This document shows, piece after piece, positions 16,866-25,557 of a DNA stretch of 64,000 nt; positions within the stretch are counted from its first letter, which is position 1, and every line of letters begins with the position of its first letter. Origin of the DNA: Catellatospora bangladeshensis (GTDB lineage: Bacteria; Actinomycetota; Actinomycetes; Mycobacteriales; Micromonosporaceae); contig NZ_BONF01000027.1 in assembly GCF_016862575.1 (NCBI RefSeq), positions 62,001 to 126,000 on the forward strand, read 5' to 3'. The translations under genes were made by a program, and so were the position numbers. The notes beneath the pieces are model-generated. The model ran no database searches, had not been told where the DNA came from, and saw only the letters and a program-made list of their open reading frames with translations.

Positions 16866-19241
16866 TCAGCTCAGCGGCGGGTAGGCGTTCGCCATCAGCT
16901 GCTGGAACTGCGCGGAGAACCAGTGACCCGAGACCGGCGCGTTGGGCAGGGCGCCGGACATGCTGTTGCCGTTACGGGCGTTGCCCGTGTAGGTCGGGTC
17001 GCACATGCGGTCGAAGCCCTTGCCCTCGTCGTTCGGGATCAGCGAGCTGGAGCCGTCGGACTCGCCCGGCGGCTTGATCCAGACGTACGCGTCGATGCCG
17101 GTGGCCGGGTTGGCCCGCGGCCGCTCGCCGAGGCCGGCGCCGGCCTGGTTGCACCAGTTGCCCTTGTGGATACGCCGGTCGATGCGCGACTGGTTGACGA
17201 ACGTGTTCAGGTCCGTCGAGGTGCTCGGCGCGGTGGGCCGCGTCGCCTGCGTCGGCTGGCACGGGGTCTGCACGCAGCTGCCCCAGCCGTTGCGCGAGGT
17301 GTCGATCAGCATGCCGATGCTCGACGAGAAGCCGGCCGTGATCAGCCGCTGCCGGAACGCCTGCGCGAACGTCAGCTCGTCGTTGTACCGGTTCCAGTCG
17401 ATCCACGTGGTCTGGCGCAGCTGCTCGGTGATCGTGCCGACGTACGGCTCGGTCAGCGCGGACGTGTTCGCCGTGTTGGTGATGAACCCGTGCACGTTGG
17501 CCGCGGTGCTGCCGGACGCGGTCGCGGCCGAGAACATCATGTTCGCGGTCGCGCCGAAGTTGTCGTCCCAGCCGATCCAGCCGTGGTGAGCGGCGTCGAT
17601 GTAGTTGTACACGTTCGGGATCGCGCCGAGCTTGTTCAGCGCGTACCCGACGCCCTGGACGTAGCCGCCGTTGGCCAGCATGGTGTCGCACATCGGGGTC
17701 GCGGTCGCCCGGCCGCCGACGTTGGTCACCAGGTTGGGCAGCGAGTCGATCTCGATGATCGCCACGACGCGCAGGTTCGCGTACGCCGGGCGGGCCAGGA
17801 TCGACGCCATCACGTCGATGTACTCCGACTTGTAACGGGCCAGCTCGGTCGGGCCCAGCTCGCCGTTGGAGGCCAGCGCGGCGCAGTCACGGCCGGGCAG
17901 GTTGTAGACGACGATCTGGATCACCATCGGCGCGGAGCCGTTGGCGGCGTCCTGCGCGACCGCCTGGTCGAGGTGGTCGGCCAGGCCCATGGTGCCGGTG
18001 GTCGGGCTGCCGTTGCCGGTCAGCGCGCTGATCCGGTCGAACCAGACACCGGTGGGCTGGTTGGCGATCCGGCTGCCGCCGGGCTCGGCCTGCGCCTTGG
18101 CACGCCACTGCGGGTTCACGTAGACGCCCGCGCCGGAGTACGGGTTGTCGACGCGCGGGGTGACCGGGCCGCCGTCGTTGTCGGCCTCCGTGGCGTTCAC
18201 GGTGACCGAGGTCAGGCCGCTGGACGCGACGGTGAACGGCCGGGTGCCGGCGGTGGAGTCGCTGTCCTCGGCCGCCGCCAGGGTGACGTTCTGGACGGTG
18301 CTCCAGTTGCTCGGCGTGAACGTCAGGCTGCCGCCCGCGGACACGGTGAGGTTGCTGTCACCGGTGCCGGCCGTCGTGGTGACGGTGACGTTCGCCGACG
18401 GCGCGACGGCCAGGCGTACGCCGAAGGTCGCGGTGCCGCCCTCGGTCACGCTGACACTGGTCGGCGAGACCACCAGCGACTGGGTCGTGGTGCCGTCGTT
18501 GTCGGCCTCGGTCGCGTTGACGGTGACCGAGGTCAGGCCGCTGGACGCGACGGTGAACGGCCGGGTGCCGTTGGTCGAGTCGCTGTCCTCCGCCGCCGCG
18601 AGGGTGACGTTCTGGTTGGTGTTCCAGTTCGACGACGTGAAGGTCAGCGTCGCGCCGGACGACACGGTGAGGTTGCTGTCACCCGTGCCGGCCGTCGTGG
18701 TGACGGTGACGTTGGAGGTCGGCTGCGCGTTGAGGCGCACCGCGTAGGTCGCGGTCCCGCCCTCGGGCACGCTCACGCTGGTCGGCGACACGACGAGGCT
18801 CTGCGTGGGCTGCGGGTTGGTGCCGCCGCAGGTGACCCCGTTGATCGAGAAGCTGCTCGGGTTGGTGTTGGTGCCGCTGTACGTGGCGTTGAAGCCGATG
18901 CCGGTCGACGCGCCGGTGGCCAGGCTGCCGTTGTAGGACAGGTTCGTCGCGGTGACGTTCTGCCCGGACTGGCTGTAGTTGGCCGACCAGCCCTGGATGC
19001 CGCCCTGGTTGCCGGACCAGGTCCACTTCAGCGACCAGCTGGTCAGCGGGTCGCCGGTGTTGGTGATGTTGATGTTCGCGCCGAAGCCGCTGCCGTTGTC
19101 CCAGGCCTTGGTGTAGGTCACCTGGCAGGAGACGGCCGCCTGGGCCGGGGTGGCCACGGTGGCCAGGCCGGCCGTGGCCAGTGCGGTCGCCCCGAGCAGC
19201 GCCACGAGGCGCCGCGCGGACGATCTGATCGCAATTCTCAC
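16866..19241 (-). CDS. Secreted GH6 cellulase with CBM2 and two Calx-beta modules
   Basis: 791 aa. A Sec signal ends near ATPAQAA. Next come a CBM2-type cellulose-binding module (about residues 37-135, starting VSCQVTYTKAWDNGSGFGA), two Calx-beta modules (about 145-360) and a GH6 catalytic domain to the end. The GH6 acids are retained in GRDC and IEIDSLPN, with YIDAAHHGWIGW and HKGNWCNQAG nearby. The C-terminal loops favour an exo-acting cellobiohydrolase, with endoglucanase the alternative. It releases cellobiose from cellulose outside the cell. The GTG start at 19241 is set by AAGGAG 8 nt upstream and by the signal peptide. The 47 codons before it are non-coding. Confidence 0.94.
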   Translation of the reverse strand: MRIAIRSSARRLVALLGATALATAGLATVATPAQAAVSCQVTYTKAWDNGSGFGANINITNTGDPLTSWSLKWTWSGNQGGIQGWSANYSQSGQNVTATNLSYNGSLATGASTGIGFNATYSGTNTNPSSFSINGVTCGGTNPQPTQSLVVSPTSVSVPEGGTATYAVRLNAQPTSNVTVTTTAGTGDSNLTVSSGATLTFTSSNWNTNQNVTLAAAEDSDSTNGTRPFTVASSGLTSVTVNATEADNDGTTTQSLVVSPTSVSVTEGGTATFGVRLAVAPSANVTVTTTAGTGDSNLTVSAGGSLTFTPSNWSTVQNVTLAAAEDSDSTAGTRPFTVASSGLTSVTVNATEADNDGGPVTPRVDNPYSGAGVYVNPQWRAKAQAEPGGSRIANQPTGVWFDRISALTGNGSPTTGTMGLADHLDQAVAQDAANGSAPMVIQIVVYNLPGRDCAALASNGELGPTELARYKSEYIDVMASILARPAYANLRVVAIIEIDSLPNLVTNVGGRATATPMCDTMLANGGYVQGVGYALNKLGAIPNVYNYIDAAHHGWIGWDDNFGATANMMFSAATASGSTAANVHGFITNTANTSALTEPYVGTITEQLRQTTWIDWNRYNDELTFAQAFRQRLITAGFSSSIGMLIDTSRNGWGSCVQTPCQPTQATRPTAPSTSTDLNTFVNQSRIDRRIHKGNWCNQAGAGLGERPRANPATGIDAYVWIKPPGESDGSSSLIPNDEGKGFDRMCDPTYTGNARNGNSMSGALPNAPVSGHWFSAQFQQLMANAYPPLS
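18170..18815 (-). repeat. Tandem Calx-beta coding repeat (about 330-bp period)
   Basis: Two nearly identical units encode SLVVSPTSVSV...ATEADNDG. Long identical stretches such as the one at 18206-18252 recur 330 bp later. This is an internal duplication in the cellulase gene. Confidence 0.8.
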
Positions 19242-19536
19242 TCGGGTACTCCTTGAGCCGGGCCGGACCGACGGGAGATCGGTGCGGCGGCCCGCGCCGA
19301 GCGGCGGCCACCGGGCAGGGCGGCGCGTACGGCGCAGGAAGGAAAGGGCAGCCCGGACGGCTGTGACGGCGGTGCGCGGCACCTTCCGGTGAGACCGGGG
19401 CCCTCGGTGCCGAGTCGCGCGCTATGGCTCCCTGCGCGGTAATCGAAGTTTCACACCGCCGTCACGTGACCACAATGAGTGTCGATGTTTCTGGCACGTT
19501 TTTGTTTGACGATCCGACTAAGGCGGGCGTCCCGGC

Positions 19537-19704
19537 TCAGTGGGCCCGCGACGGGGCGATCTCGGCGTGGCACACGGGGCAGGTGTGGTGGATCAGGCCG
19601 CGCTCGATCGCCTCCCGGGTCGCGGCGCGCACCCCCATGAGGGCGCCCATGAACAGCGCGGTGAGCACGAAAGGCGCGCTCACGAGCACCAGGAGCCAGG
19701 TCAT
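19537..19704 (-). CDS. Tiny membrane protein with CPVCH zinc-hook tail
   Basis: 55 aa, translating as a single membrane helix (TWLLVLVSAPFVLTALFMGA) and a short soluble tail with HHTCPVCHAE, which could bind one metal as a half zinc ribbon, perhaps in a dimer. A TATAGT box ends 6 nt before the ATG and no ribosome site exists, so the transcript is probably leaderless. Its function is unknown. It stands alone between the cellulase promoter and the agmatinase-family gene. Confidence 0.6.
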   Translation of the reverse strand: MTWLLVLVSAPFVLTALFMGALMGVRAATREAIERGLIHHTCPVCHAEIAPSRAH

Positions 19705-19710
19705 GGGAGG

Positions 19711-19716
19711 ACTATA
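19711..19716 (-). promoter_or_regulatory. -10 box TATAGT, leaderless promoter
   Basis: On the minus strand TATAGT lies exactly 6 nt before ATG 19704, placing +1 on the start codon. Confidence 0.55.
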
Positions 19717-19817
19717 CGATCATGTAAGCGTTCCCACATGCCCCCGCGACTCCGTACGCGAGCACCCTTCAGGGGAGGCCGTCGGCCTTTCGGCGACACC
19801 GTGTCCGCCGCGTGATG

Positions 19818-20855
19818 TCACGGTGACGCGGCGTCCGGGCCGCGGTCGCGCAGCAGCGGCACGGCCGGATCCCAGATCGTGCCCGTACGGCTGTCGCGGC
19901 GGCGCCGGGCCAGGCCGGACAGCGCCTCCAGCACCACCCGGTTGCCGAGCAGCGCGGTGATCTCGGCGTGATCGTACGGCGGGGACACCTCGACCACGTC
20001 CATGCCCGCCACCGGCAGCGTCCGGCAGATGCGCGAGACCGCGTCGAGCAGCTGCCGCGCGGTGAGGCCGCCCGGCTCCGGCGTGCCGGTGCCAGGGGCG
20101 TGCGCCGGGTCGCACACGTCGATGTCGACGGACAGGAACACCGCGTCGCAGCCGTCCAGCGCGATCGCGCACGCCTCGTCGAGCACCGCGTCCAGGCCCC
20201 GGGCCAGGATCTCGCTCATGTGGTACGAGCGCATGCCCTGCTCCGCCATCCAGTCCAGGGTGGCCGGCTCGGGCCAGTAGCCGCGCAGCCCCAGCTGGAG
20301 GAACCGGTCGCCGCGCACCGCGCCGGACTCGATCAGGCGGCGCATCGGCTGGCCGTGGCCGTACAGCGAGCCGAAGTTGACGTCGCCGGTGTCGGCGTGC
20401 GCGTCGAAGTGGACGACCGAGACCCGGCCGAACCCGTGCCGCCGGGCCACCCCGGTGACGTCGGGCCAGGTGATCGTGTGGTCGCCGCCGAGGATCAGCG
20501 GGATCACCCCGTGGGTGGCGAGGAAGGCGACCGCCTCCTCGATGCTGCGGCAGCTGCGCTGCACCTCGCCGCTGTACAGCTCCAGGTCGCCCGCGTCCAG
20601 CACCGCCAGGTCGGGCCCGAGCGGATCGACGCGCAGGGCCAGGTGCGGGCGTGAGCCGTCGTGCGGCAGGTAGTCGGTGCCCCGGATGGCCGCCGGGCCG
20701 AACCGGGTGCCCGGCCGGTGCGACGTGCCGCCGTCGAACGGGGCGCCCAGGATCACCACGTCGGCGTCGGCGTACGTCGCCGGATCGGCCCAGTCGCAGC
20801 GCGGCACCCCGAGGAACGTGAAGTCCGGGCCGTACTGGGCGCCGTAGCGGGCCAT
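19818..20855 (-). CDS. Agmatinase/arginase-family ureohydrolase
   Basis: 345 aa, full length for the family. The binuclear manganese site is complete: GGDHTITW, HFDAHADTGD and DIDVCDPAHAPGTGTPEPGG. The last motif is closest to agmatinase (SpeB) and guanidinobutyrase rather than arginase. It cleaves a guanidino compound to an amine and urea in the cytosol. Its ATG overlaps the arginine deiminase stop (TGATG), so it is the third gene of an arginine-use operon. Agmatine, guanidinobutyrate or arginine as substrate cannot be decided from sequence alone. Confidence 0.88.
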   Translation of the reverse strand: MARYGAQYGPDFTFLGVPRCDWADPATYADADVVILGAPFDGGTSHRPGTRFGPAAIRGTDYLPHDGSRPHLALRVDPLGPDLAVLDAGDLELYSGEVQRSCRSIEEAVAFLATHGVIPLILGGDHTITWPDVTGVARRHGFGRVSVVHFDAHADTGDVNFGSLYGHGQPMRRLIESGAVRGDRFLQLGLRGYWPEPATLDWMAEQGMRSYHMSEILARGLDAVLDEACAIALDGCDAVFLSVDIDVCDPAHAPGTGTPEPGGLTARQLLDAVSRICRTLPVAGMDVVEVSPPYDHAEITALLGNRVVLEALSGLARRRRDSRTGTIWDPAVPLLRDRGPDAASP

Positions 20856-22114
20856 CACCAGGTGATCGGGTCGCGGGCGATCGGGCAGGTCATGCAGTGC
20901 CCGCCGCCGCGGCCGCGGCCCAGCTCCGCGCCCACGATCTCGATCACCTCGATGCCCGCCGCGCGCAGCAGCGTGTTGGTCTGGGTGTTGCGGTCGTACG
21001 TGAAGACGACGCCCGGCTCCAGGGCGACCGCGTTGTTGCCGCTGTCCCACTGCTGCCGCTCGGAGGCGTACACGTCGCCGCCGGTCTCGATCACGCGCAG
21101 CCCGTCCAGCCCGAGCGCCTTGGCCACCACCTCGGTGAACGCGGCGTCGCCCTCGTCGGTGACCACGACGCCGGGCGCCCGGTCCGCCGGGCGCAGCGTG
21201 AACGAGTGGATCGCGTTGACGATGTTCGGGTACACCGTGACCACGTCCCGGTCGGCGAAGGTGAACACCGTGTCGAGGTGCATCGCGGCCCGCAGCTTCG
21301 GCATCCCGGCCACGATCACCCGGTCGGCCGCGCCCGCCTGGAACAGCGCCGCCGACACCTGCGTGATCGCCTGCCGGGAGGTGCGCTCGCTCATGCCCAT
21401 CAGCACCACGCCGTTGCCGACCGGCATGATGTCGCCGCCCTCGAAGGTGGCCTGCCCCCAGGCGCGCTCCGGGTCGCCCCACCATACCGTCGACCCGGTG
21501 AAGTCCGGGTGGAACTCGTAGACCGCCTTCATGAGCAGCGTCTCGTCGTGGCGGGCGGGCCAGTAGAGCGGGTTCAGCGTCACGCCGCCGTACAGCCAGC
21601 AGGTGGTGTCGCGGGTGTAGAGCGTGTTGGGCAGCGGGGGCATCAGGTACTCGCGGATGCCGGTGGACTCGCGGGCCAGCGCGATGTAGTCGGGCCGGAA
21701 GTCGTCCGGCAGGTCCGCCGTGGACAGGCCGCCGATCAGGTACTCCGCGAGCTGCCGGGGCTCCAGCGTCTCCAGGAAGGTCCGGGTCGCGTCGACCAGG
21801 CCGAGCCCCACCTCGTTCGGCACGATCTTGCGGTCCAGCAGCCAGGCCCGCGCCGGGGGCAGCGCCATCGTCTGGGCCAGCAGGTCGTGCAGCTCGACCA
21901 CGTCCACCCCGCGGCGGCGCAGCTCGGCGACGAACGCCGCGTGGTCGCGCTGGGCGTTCTCCACCCACATCACGTCGTCGAAGAGCAGGTCGTCGGCGTT
22001 GCTCGGGGTGAGCCTGCGGTGCGCCAGGCCGGGCGCGCAGACCAGGACCTTGCGCAGCCGGCCCACCTCCGAGTGCACGCCGTACGCCGCCGATGGTGCC
22101 GAGCCGCTGGTCAT
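20855..22114 (-). CDS. arcA: Arginine deiminase
   Basis: 419 aa, the normal length. It converts L-arginine to L-citrulline and ammonia in the cytosol. Visible signatures are the N-terminal [38 protein letters not shown], the HLDTVFTF histidine and the catalytic cysteine in GGGHCMTCP near the C-terminus. The gene sits between a permease and a ureohydrolase. The usual partners, ornithine carbamoyltransferase and carbamate kinase, are absent here, so the classical ATP-yielding pathway would need unlinked genes. Confidence 0.95.
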   Translation of the reverse strand: MTSGSAPSAAYGVHSEVGRLRKVLVCAPGLAHRRLTPSNADDLLFDDVMWVENAQRDHAAFVAELRRRGVDVVELHDLLAQTMALPPARAWLLDRKIVPNEVGLGLVDATRTFLETLEPRQLAEYLIGGLSTADLPDDFRPDYIALARESTGIREYLMPPLPNTLYTRDTTCWLYGGVTLNPLYWPARHDETLLMKAVYEFHPDFTGSTVWWGDPERAWGQATFEGGDIMPVGNGVVLMGMSERTSRQAITQVSAALFQAGAADRVIVAGMPKLRAAMHLDTVFTFADRDVVTVYPNIVNAIHSFTLRPADRAPGVVVTDEGDAAFTEVVAKALGLDGLRVIETGGDVYASERQQWDSGNNAVALEPGVVFTYDRNTQTNTLLRAAGIEVIEIVGAELGRGRGGGHCMTCPIARDPITW

Positions 22115-22154
22115 TGCGGGTGCCTTTCGTCCGGGTGCCGAGTGCGAGCGGGGG

Positions 22155-23600
22155 TCAGAGCTTGATCCAGCCGGCCGCCAGGGCGATCACGCCGATCACC
22201 GCGCCGATCACCGAGATGACGAAGATGACCAGCTCGGCGGGGGAGAAGACGGGTCGCCCCTGCTCGCGGCGGGTCATCGCGAACAGGATGGTGGCCGGGG
22301 CGTAGATGACGAACGACAGCAGCAGGAACCGGAGCCCGGCCGCGAACAGCAGGAACGCCGTGTAGAAGGTGGCCAGGGCGCCCACCACCACCATGCCCGT
22401 GGTGCTCGCGCCGACCGTGCCCGCGTCCGGCCGGAGCGCGATCTTCAGGGCGTACCCGGCGGCGAGCAGGAACGGGATCAGGGTCAGCGCGCTGGTCAGA
22501 TCGAGCGCGAGGTTGAACGCGTTGTCGGAGAACAGCGTGACGACGAGGAAGAACTGCGAGAGCGCGGTGGACAGGATCAGGGCGTTCACCGGCACGTCGT
22601 CACCGGTGGCGCGGCGCAGGAAACGCGGCATGTCCCGGTCCTTGGCCGCCACGAACAGCACCTCGGCCGCCATCAGCGTCCACGCCAGGTACGCGCCGAG
22701 CACCGAGATGATCAGCCCGATGCTGACGAACCACTGCCCCCACGGGCCGACCGCCGCCTCCAGCACCCCGGCCATGGAGGGCTGCCGGAGCTGCGCGATG
22801 TCGGCCATCGGCAGGATGCCGTACGACACGATGGTGACCGAGGCGAAGATCGCGAACACGCTCAGGAAGCCGAGGATGGTGGCCCGGCCGACGTCCTCGC
22901 GCCGCTTGGCGTGCCGGGAGTAGACGCTGGCCCCCTCGACGCCCAGGAACACGAAGACGGTCGCCAGCATGGTGCCCTTGACCTGCTGGAACAGCGATCC
23001 CGCGTAGTCCGCCCCGGCCCAGTTCTCGGCGAACACCGCCGGGTTCAGGTAGAACAGCGCCAGGATGATGAAGACGATGATCGGCACCAGCTTGGCCACG
23101 GTGACGATCCGGTTGATCGCGGTGGCCTCCTTGATGCCCTGCCGGATGAGAAGGAAGAAGCCCCACAGGCCGAGCGAGGACAGCGCCACCGCGAGCAGGG
23201 TGTCGCCCTCGCCCAGCGCCGGGATCAGCGCGCCGAGCGTCGACATGATCAGCACCCAGTACGTCACGTTGCCGACGCAGGCGCTGGCCCAGTAGCCGAA
23301 CGCGGAGAAGAAGCCCAGGTACTCACCGAAACCGGCCTTGGCGTAGGCGTAGACACCGGCGTCGAGGTCGGGGCGGCGCAGCGCGAGCGTCTGGAAGACG
23401 AACGCGAGCATGAGCATGCCGGTGCCCGCGACGACCCACGCGATCAGCGCGCCGGCCACGCCGGTCTCCTGCGCGAAGCGGCGCGGCAGGGAGAACACGC
23501 CCGCGCCTACCATCGAGCCGACGACCATCGCGGTCATCGTCCAGAAGGTCAGCTTGGCGGTCGGCGGCGACGGCGCGACCGCCCGGTCGGTGTCGGTCAT
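22155..23600 (-). CDS. Arginine/ornithine-type amino acid antiporter (APC family)
   Basis: 481 aa with about 12-13 membrane helices. The APC signature [18 protein letters not shown] lies in helix 1. It resembles ArcD/YdgI-type basic amino acid antiporters, and linkage to arginine deiminase makes arginine uptake in exchange for ornithine or citrulline the likely role. ATG at 23600 follows a GGGGGT-like ribosome site. Sixteen extra upstream codons are possible but unlikely. It is the first gene of the operon, 40 nt from arcA. Confidence 0.88.
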   Translation of the reverse strand: MTDTDRAVAPSPPTAKLTFWTMTAMVVGSMVGAGVFSLPRRFAQETGVAGALIAWVVAGTGMLMLAFVFQTLALRRPDLDAGVYAYAKAGFGEYLGFFSAFGYWASACVGNVTYWVLIMSTLGALIPALGEGDTLLAVALSSLGLWGFFLLIRQGIKEATAINRIVTVAKLVPIIVFIILALFYLNPAVFAENWAGADYAGSLFQQVKGTMLATVFVFLGVEGASVYSRHAKRREDVGRATILGFLSVFAIFASVTIVSYGILPMADIAQLRQPSMAGVLEAAVGPWGQWFVSIGLIISVLGAYLAWTLMAAEVLFVAAKDRDMPRFLRRATGDDVPVNALILSTALSQFFLVVTLFSDNAFNLALDLTSALTLIPFLLAAGYALKIALRPDAGTVGASTTGMVVVGALATFYTAFLLFAAGLRFLLLSFVIYAPATILFAMTRREQGRPVFSPAELVIFVISVIGAVIGVIALAAGWIKL

Positions 23601-23812
23601 GCCGTACCCCCCAACGGGGTGACCAGGGCGTCCGTCCCCACCATCCATGATGGAACGGACTTATGCCCCTTATTGCTATCACGCTGGCCGGACCGCTCGG
23701 GGACGATCGCGATTTCGGGTCCCGGCGGGCCCGTCACCGACTGTTGCGCAGGCAGATTTTCCAGAAGACAGGGATGGCGTTCGCGCGGAAAACGGGGTAC
23801 CTTCGCAGCAAG

Positions 23813-23850
23813 CCCGCTTCGACGGTTTCCCCCGTGATCGCCGAAGCGGG
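23813..23850 (-). terminator. Hairpin between flavoenzyme and permease genes
   Basis: CCCGCTTCG ... CGAAGCGGG forms a 9-bp stem with a 20-nt loop, 26 nt past the flavoenzyme stop on the minus strand. A short T-rich run (TTCTTT) lies on the plus-strand side. Confidence 0.55.
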
Positions 23851-23875
23851 TTCTTTCGTGCCCTATAATGCCTGC

Positions 23876-25456
23876 TCACGGCAGCAGTACGCCGGGGTTG
23901 AGCACTCCGGCGGGGTCCAAAGCGGTCTTCGCGGCGCGCAGCGCCAGGGCGAACGGCTCGGGCCGCTGACCTGCGTACCAGGGCAGGTGATCGCGGCCGA
24001 CGGCGTGGTGATGGGTGATGGTGCCGCCGTGCGCGGCGATGACGTCGCCCGCCGCCCGCTTGAGCGCGTCCCAGATCGCTACCTCGGCGCCGCGCCGCCC
24101 GGCGGCGTACACGGTGAAGTACGGCGCCGGGCCGTCCGGGTACACGTGCGTGAACCGGCAGGTGACCAGCGCCGGATGCCCGGTCTCGGTGACGCCCGCG
24201 GTGGCGACCGCGGCCACCACCGCCGCGTGCAGCGCCTCGAACGCGGCCCAGGTGCAGGCGGTCTCGAACGTCTCCACCACGACACCGAGCCTGGCCAGCC
24301 CGTCGCGCAGGTACGGCGCGCCCACGAACGTCTCGCGCCACTGCCCGGCCGTGCCGGCCGCCGCCTCCTCGGGCACCCCGCGGTGCGCGCGGCACAGCTC
24401 CACGGCCCGCGCGAGCAGCGCGTCCACCGGGTGGTCGGCCGACTCGAAGGCCAGCAGCAGGCGGCTCGCGCCGTCGGCGGCGGCCGCGCCGAGCATCGCC
24501 TCCAGCGGGTCGAGCAGCCGGCAGTTGGCCGGGCGCAGGCCGGACTGGGCCACCGCGCGCACGGCCTGGACGGCGTCGGCGTACGCATCGAAGCGCAGCG
24601 CCGCCCCGGCACGGAACTCCGGGCGCCGCTGCACGCGCGCCCAGCCCTCGGTGATCACGCCCAGCGTGCCCTCCGACCCGAGCCACAGCCGGTCCGGCGA
24701 GGGCCCCGCACCCGACGCGGGCACCCGCAGCGACTGCGCGATCCCGGCGGGCGTGACCACCCGCAGCGCCTCGACCAGGTCGTCGATGTGGGTGTACCCG
24801 GTGGCGTAGTGCCCGCCCGCGCGGGTCGCCAGCCAGCCGCCGAACGTCGAGAACTCGAAGCTCTGCGGGAAGTGCCGCAGCGTGAGGCCGTGGGGGCGCA
24901 GCGCGTCCTCCAGGTCCGGGCCGAACGTGCCGCCCCGGATCAGCGCGGCGCGGCTGACCTCGTCCACCTCGGCCACCCCGGACAGGCCGGTCAGGTCCAG
25001 GGACAGCCACGGGCCGCCGCCGCGGTACTCGACGCCGCCGACGACGCTGGTGCCTCCGCCGAACGGCACCACGGGCACGCCCGCGCCGGCGGCCCAGTCC
25101 AGCACGGCGACCACGTCCTGCTCGGTGCGCGGGTACGCGACCAGGTCCGGCGGGTTGTCCAGCACGCCGCGCAGGAGCCGGACGACGTCGCGGTAGGCGC
25201 GGCCGTACGCGTGCGCGGCCCGGGTCCGCGCGTCGGCACGGCACAGCGCGGCCACGGCCGTGGGCGGGGCGAGCCGGGGAGCGGGCAGCTCGGGCAGCAC
25301 GGGCACGGGTGCCAGGTCGCCGTCGAGCGGCAGGAACGGGCTCACCCGCCGGGCCAGCTTCGCGCACGCCTGCTCGTCCAGGGCCTGGTCCGCCCACCCC
25401 CAGCCCCACCAGGACCGCTCTCGTTCCGCTGCGGCGCGGGTGCCGTCGCCGTTCAT
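23876..25456 (-). CDS. Alkylglycerone-phosphate-synthase-like FAD enzyme (paralogue 1)
   Basis: 526 aa. An FAD-binding type 4 (PCMH) domain is marked by VVPFGGGTSVVGG, the second FAD contact by FPQSFEFSTFGGWLATRAGG, and WLGSEGTLGVIT follows. The C-terminal GGTITHHHAVGRDHLPWY matches the HHH active-site motif of alkyl-DHAP synthase rather than the EHG motif of D-lactate dehydrogenases. AGPS swaps the acyl group of acyl-DHAP for a fatty alcohol to make ether lipid. Whether this protein does so is inference. ATG 25456 is set by AAAGGAG 7 nt upstream. A close paralogue lies across glpD. Confidence 0.82.
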   Translation of the reverse strand: MNGDGTRAAAERERSWWGWGWADQALDEQACAKLARRVSPFLPLDGDLAPVPVLPELPAPRLAPPTAVAALCRADARTRAAHAYGRAYRDVVRLLRGVLDNPPDLVAYPRTEQDVVAVLDWAAGAGVPVVPFGGGTSVVGGVEYRGGGPWLSLDLTGLSGVAEVDEVSRAALIRGGTFGPDLEDALRPHGLTLRHFPQSFEFSTFGGWLATRAGGHYATGYTHIDDLVEALRVVTPAGIAQSLRVPASGAGPSPDRLWLGSEGTLGVITEGWARVQRRPEFRAGAALRFDAYADAVQAVRAVAQSGLRPANCRLLDPLEAMLGAAAADGASRLLLAFESADHPVDALLARAVELCRAHRGVPEEAAAGTAGQWRETFVGAPYLRDGLARLGVVVETFETACTWAAFEALHAAVVAAVATAGVTETGHPALVTCRFTHVYPDGPAPYFTVYAAGRRGAEVAIWDALKRAAGDVIAAHGGTITHHHAVGRDHLPWYAGQRPEPFALALRAAKTALDPAGVLNPGVLLP

Positions 25457-25500
25457 CGCGTCTCCTTTGCGGACGTCGTCGCGGGTCGTGGCGACGGAGG

Positions 25501-25557
25501 TTAAGAAGGGCACCTTCTACTACGCATAGCGTTAAGAAGGTGCCCTTCCTTGTAGTA
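25501..25557. repeat. Family 1 intergenic repeat, copy A
   Basis: Inverted arms GAAGGGCACCTTC and GAAGGTGCCCTTC flank an inner loop with TACGC/GCGTT. It lies between the flavoenzyme and glpD and overlaps the last codons of glpD. It matches three other copies at 48565, 50564 and 54020. Confidence 0.9.

Noticed and set aside
15609-19256. Very long plus-strand open frame opposite the MEDS and cellulase genes
   Set aside because: Its translation is Arg/Gly/Val-rich filler across an intergenic region, while the minus frames show real domains and signal peptides. It is a GC-bias shadow.
19242-19536. CebR-type operator before the cellulase
   Set aside because: No good match to the known TGGGAGCGCTCCCA palindrome could be found. 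Only a partial GGGAGCC half is visible.
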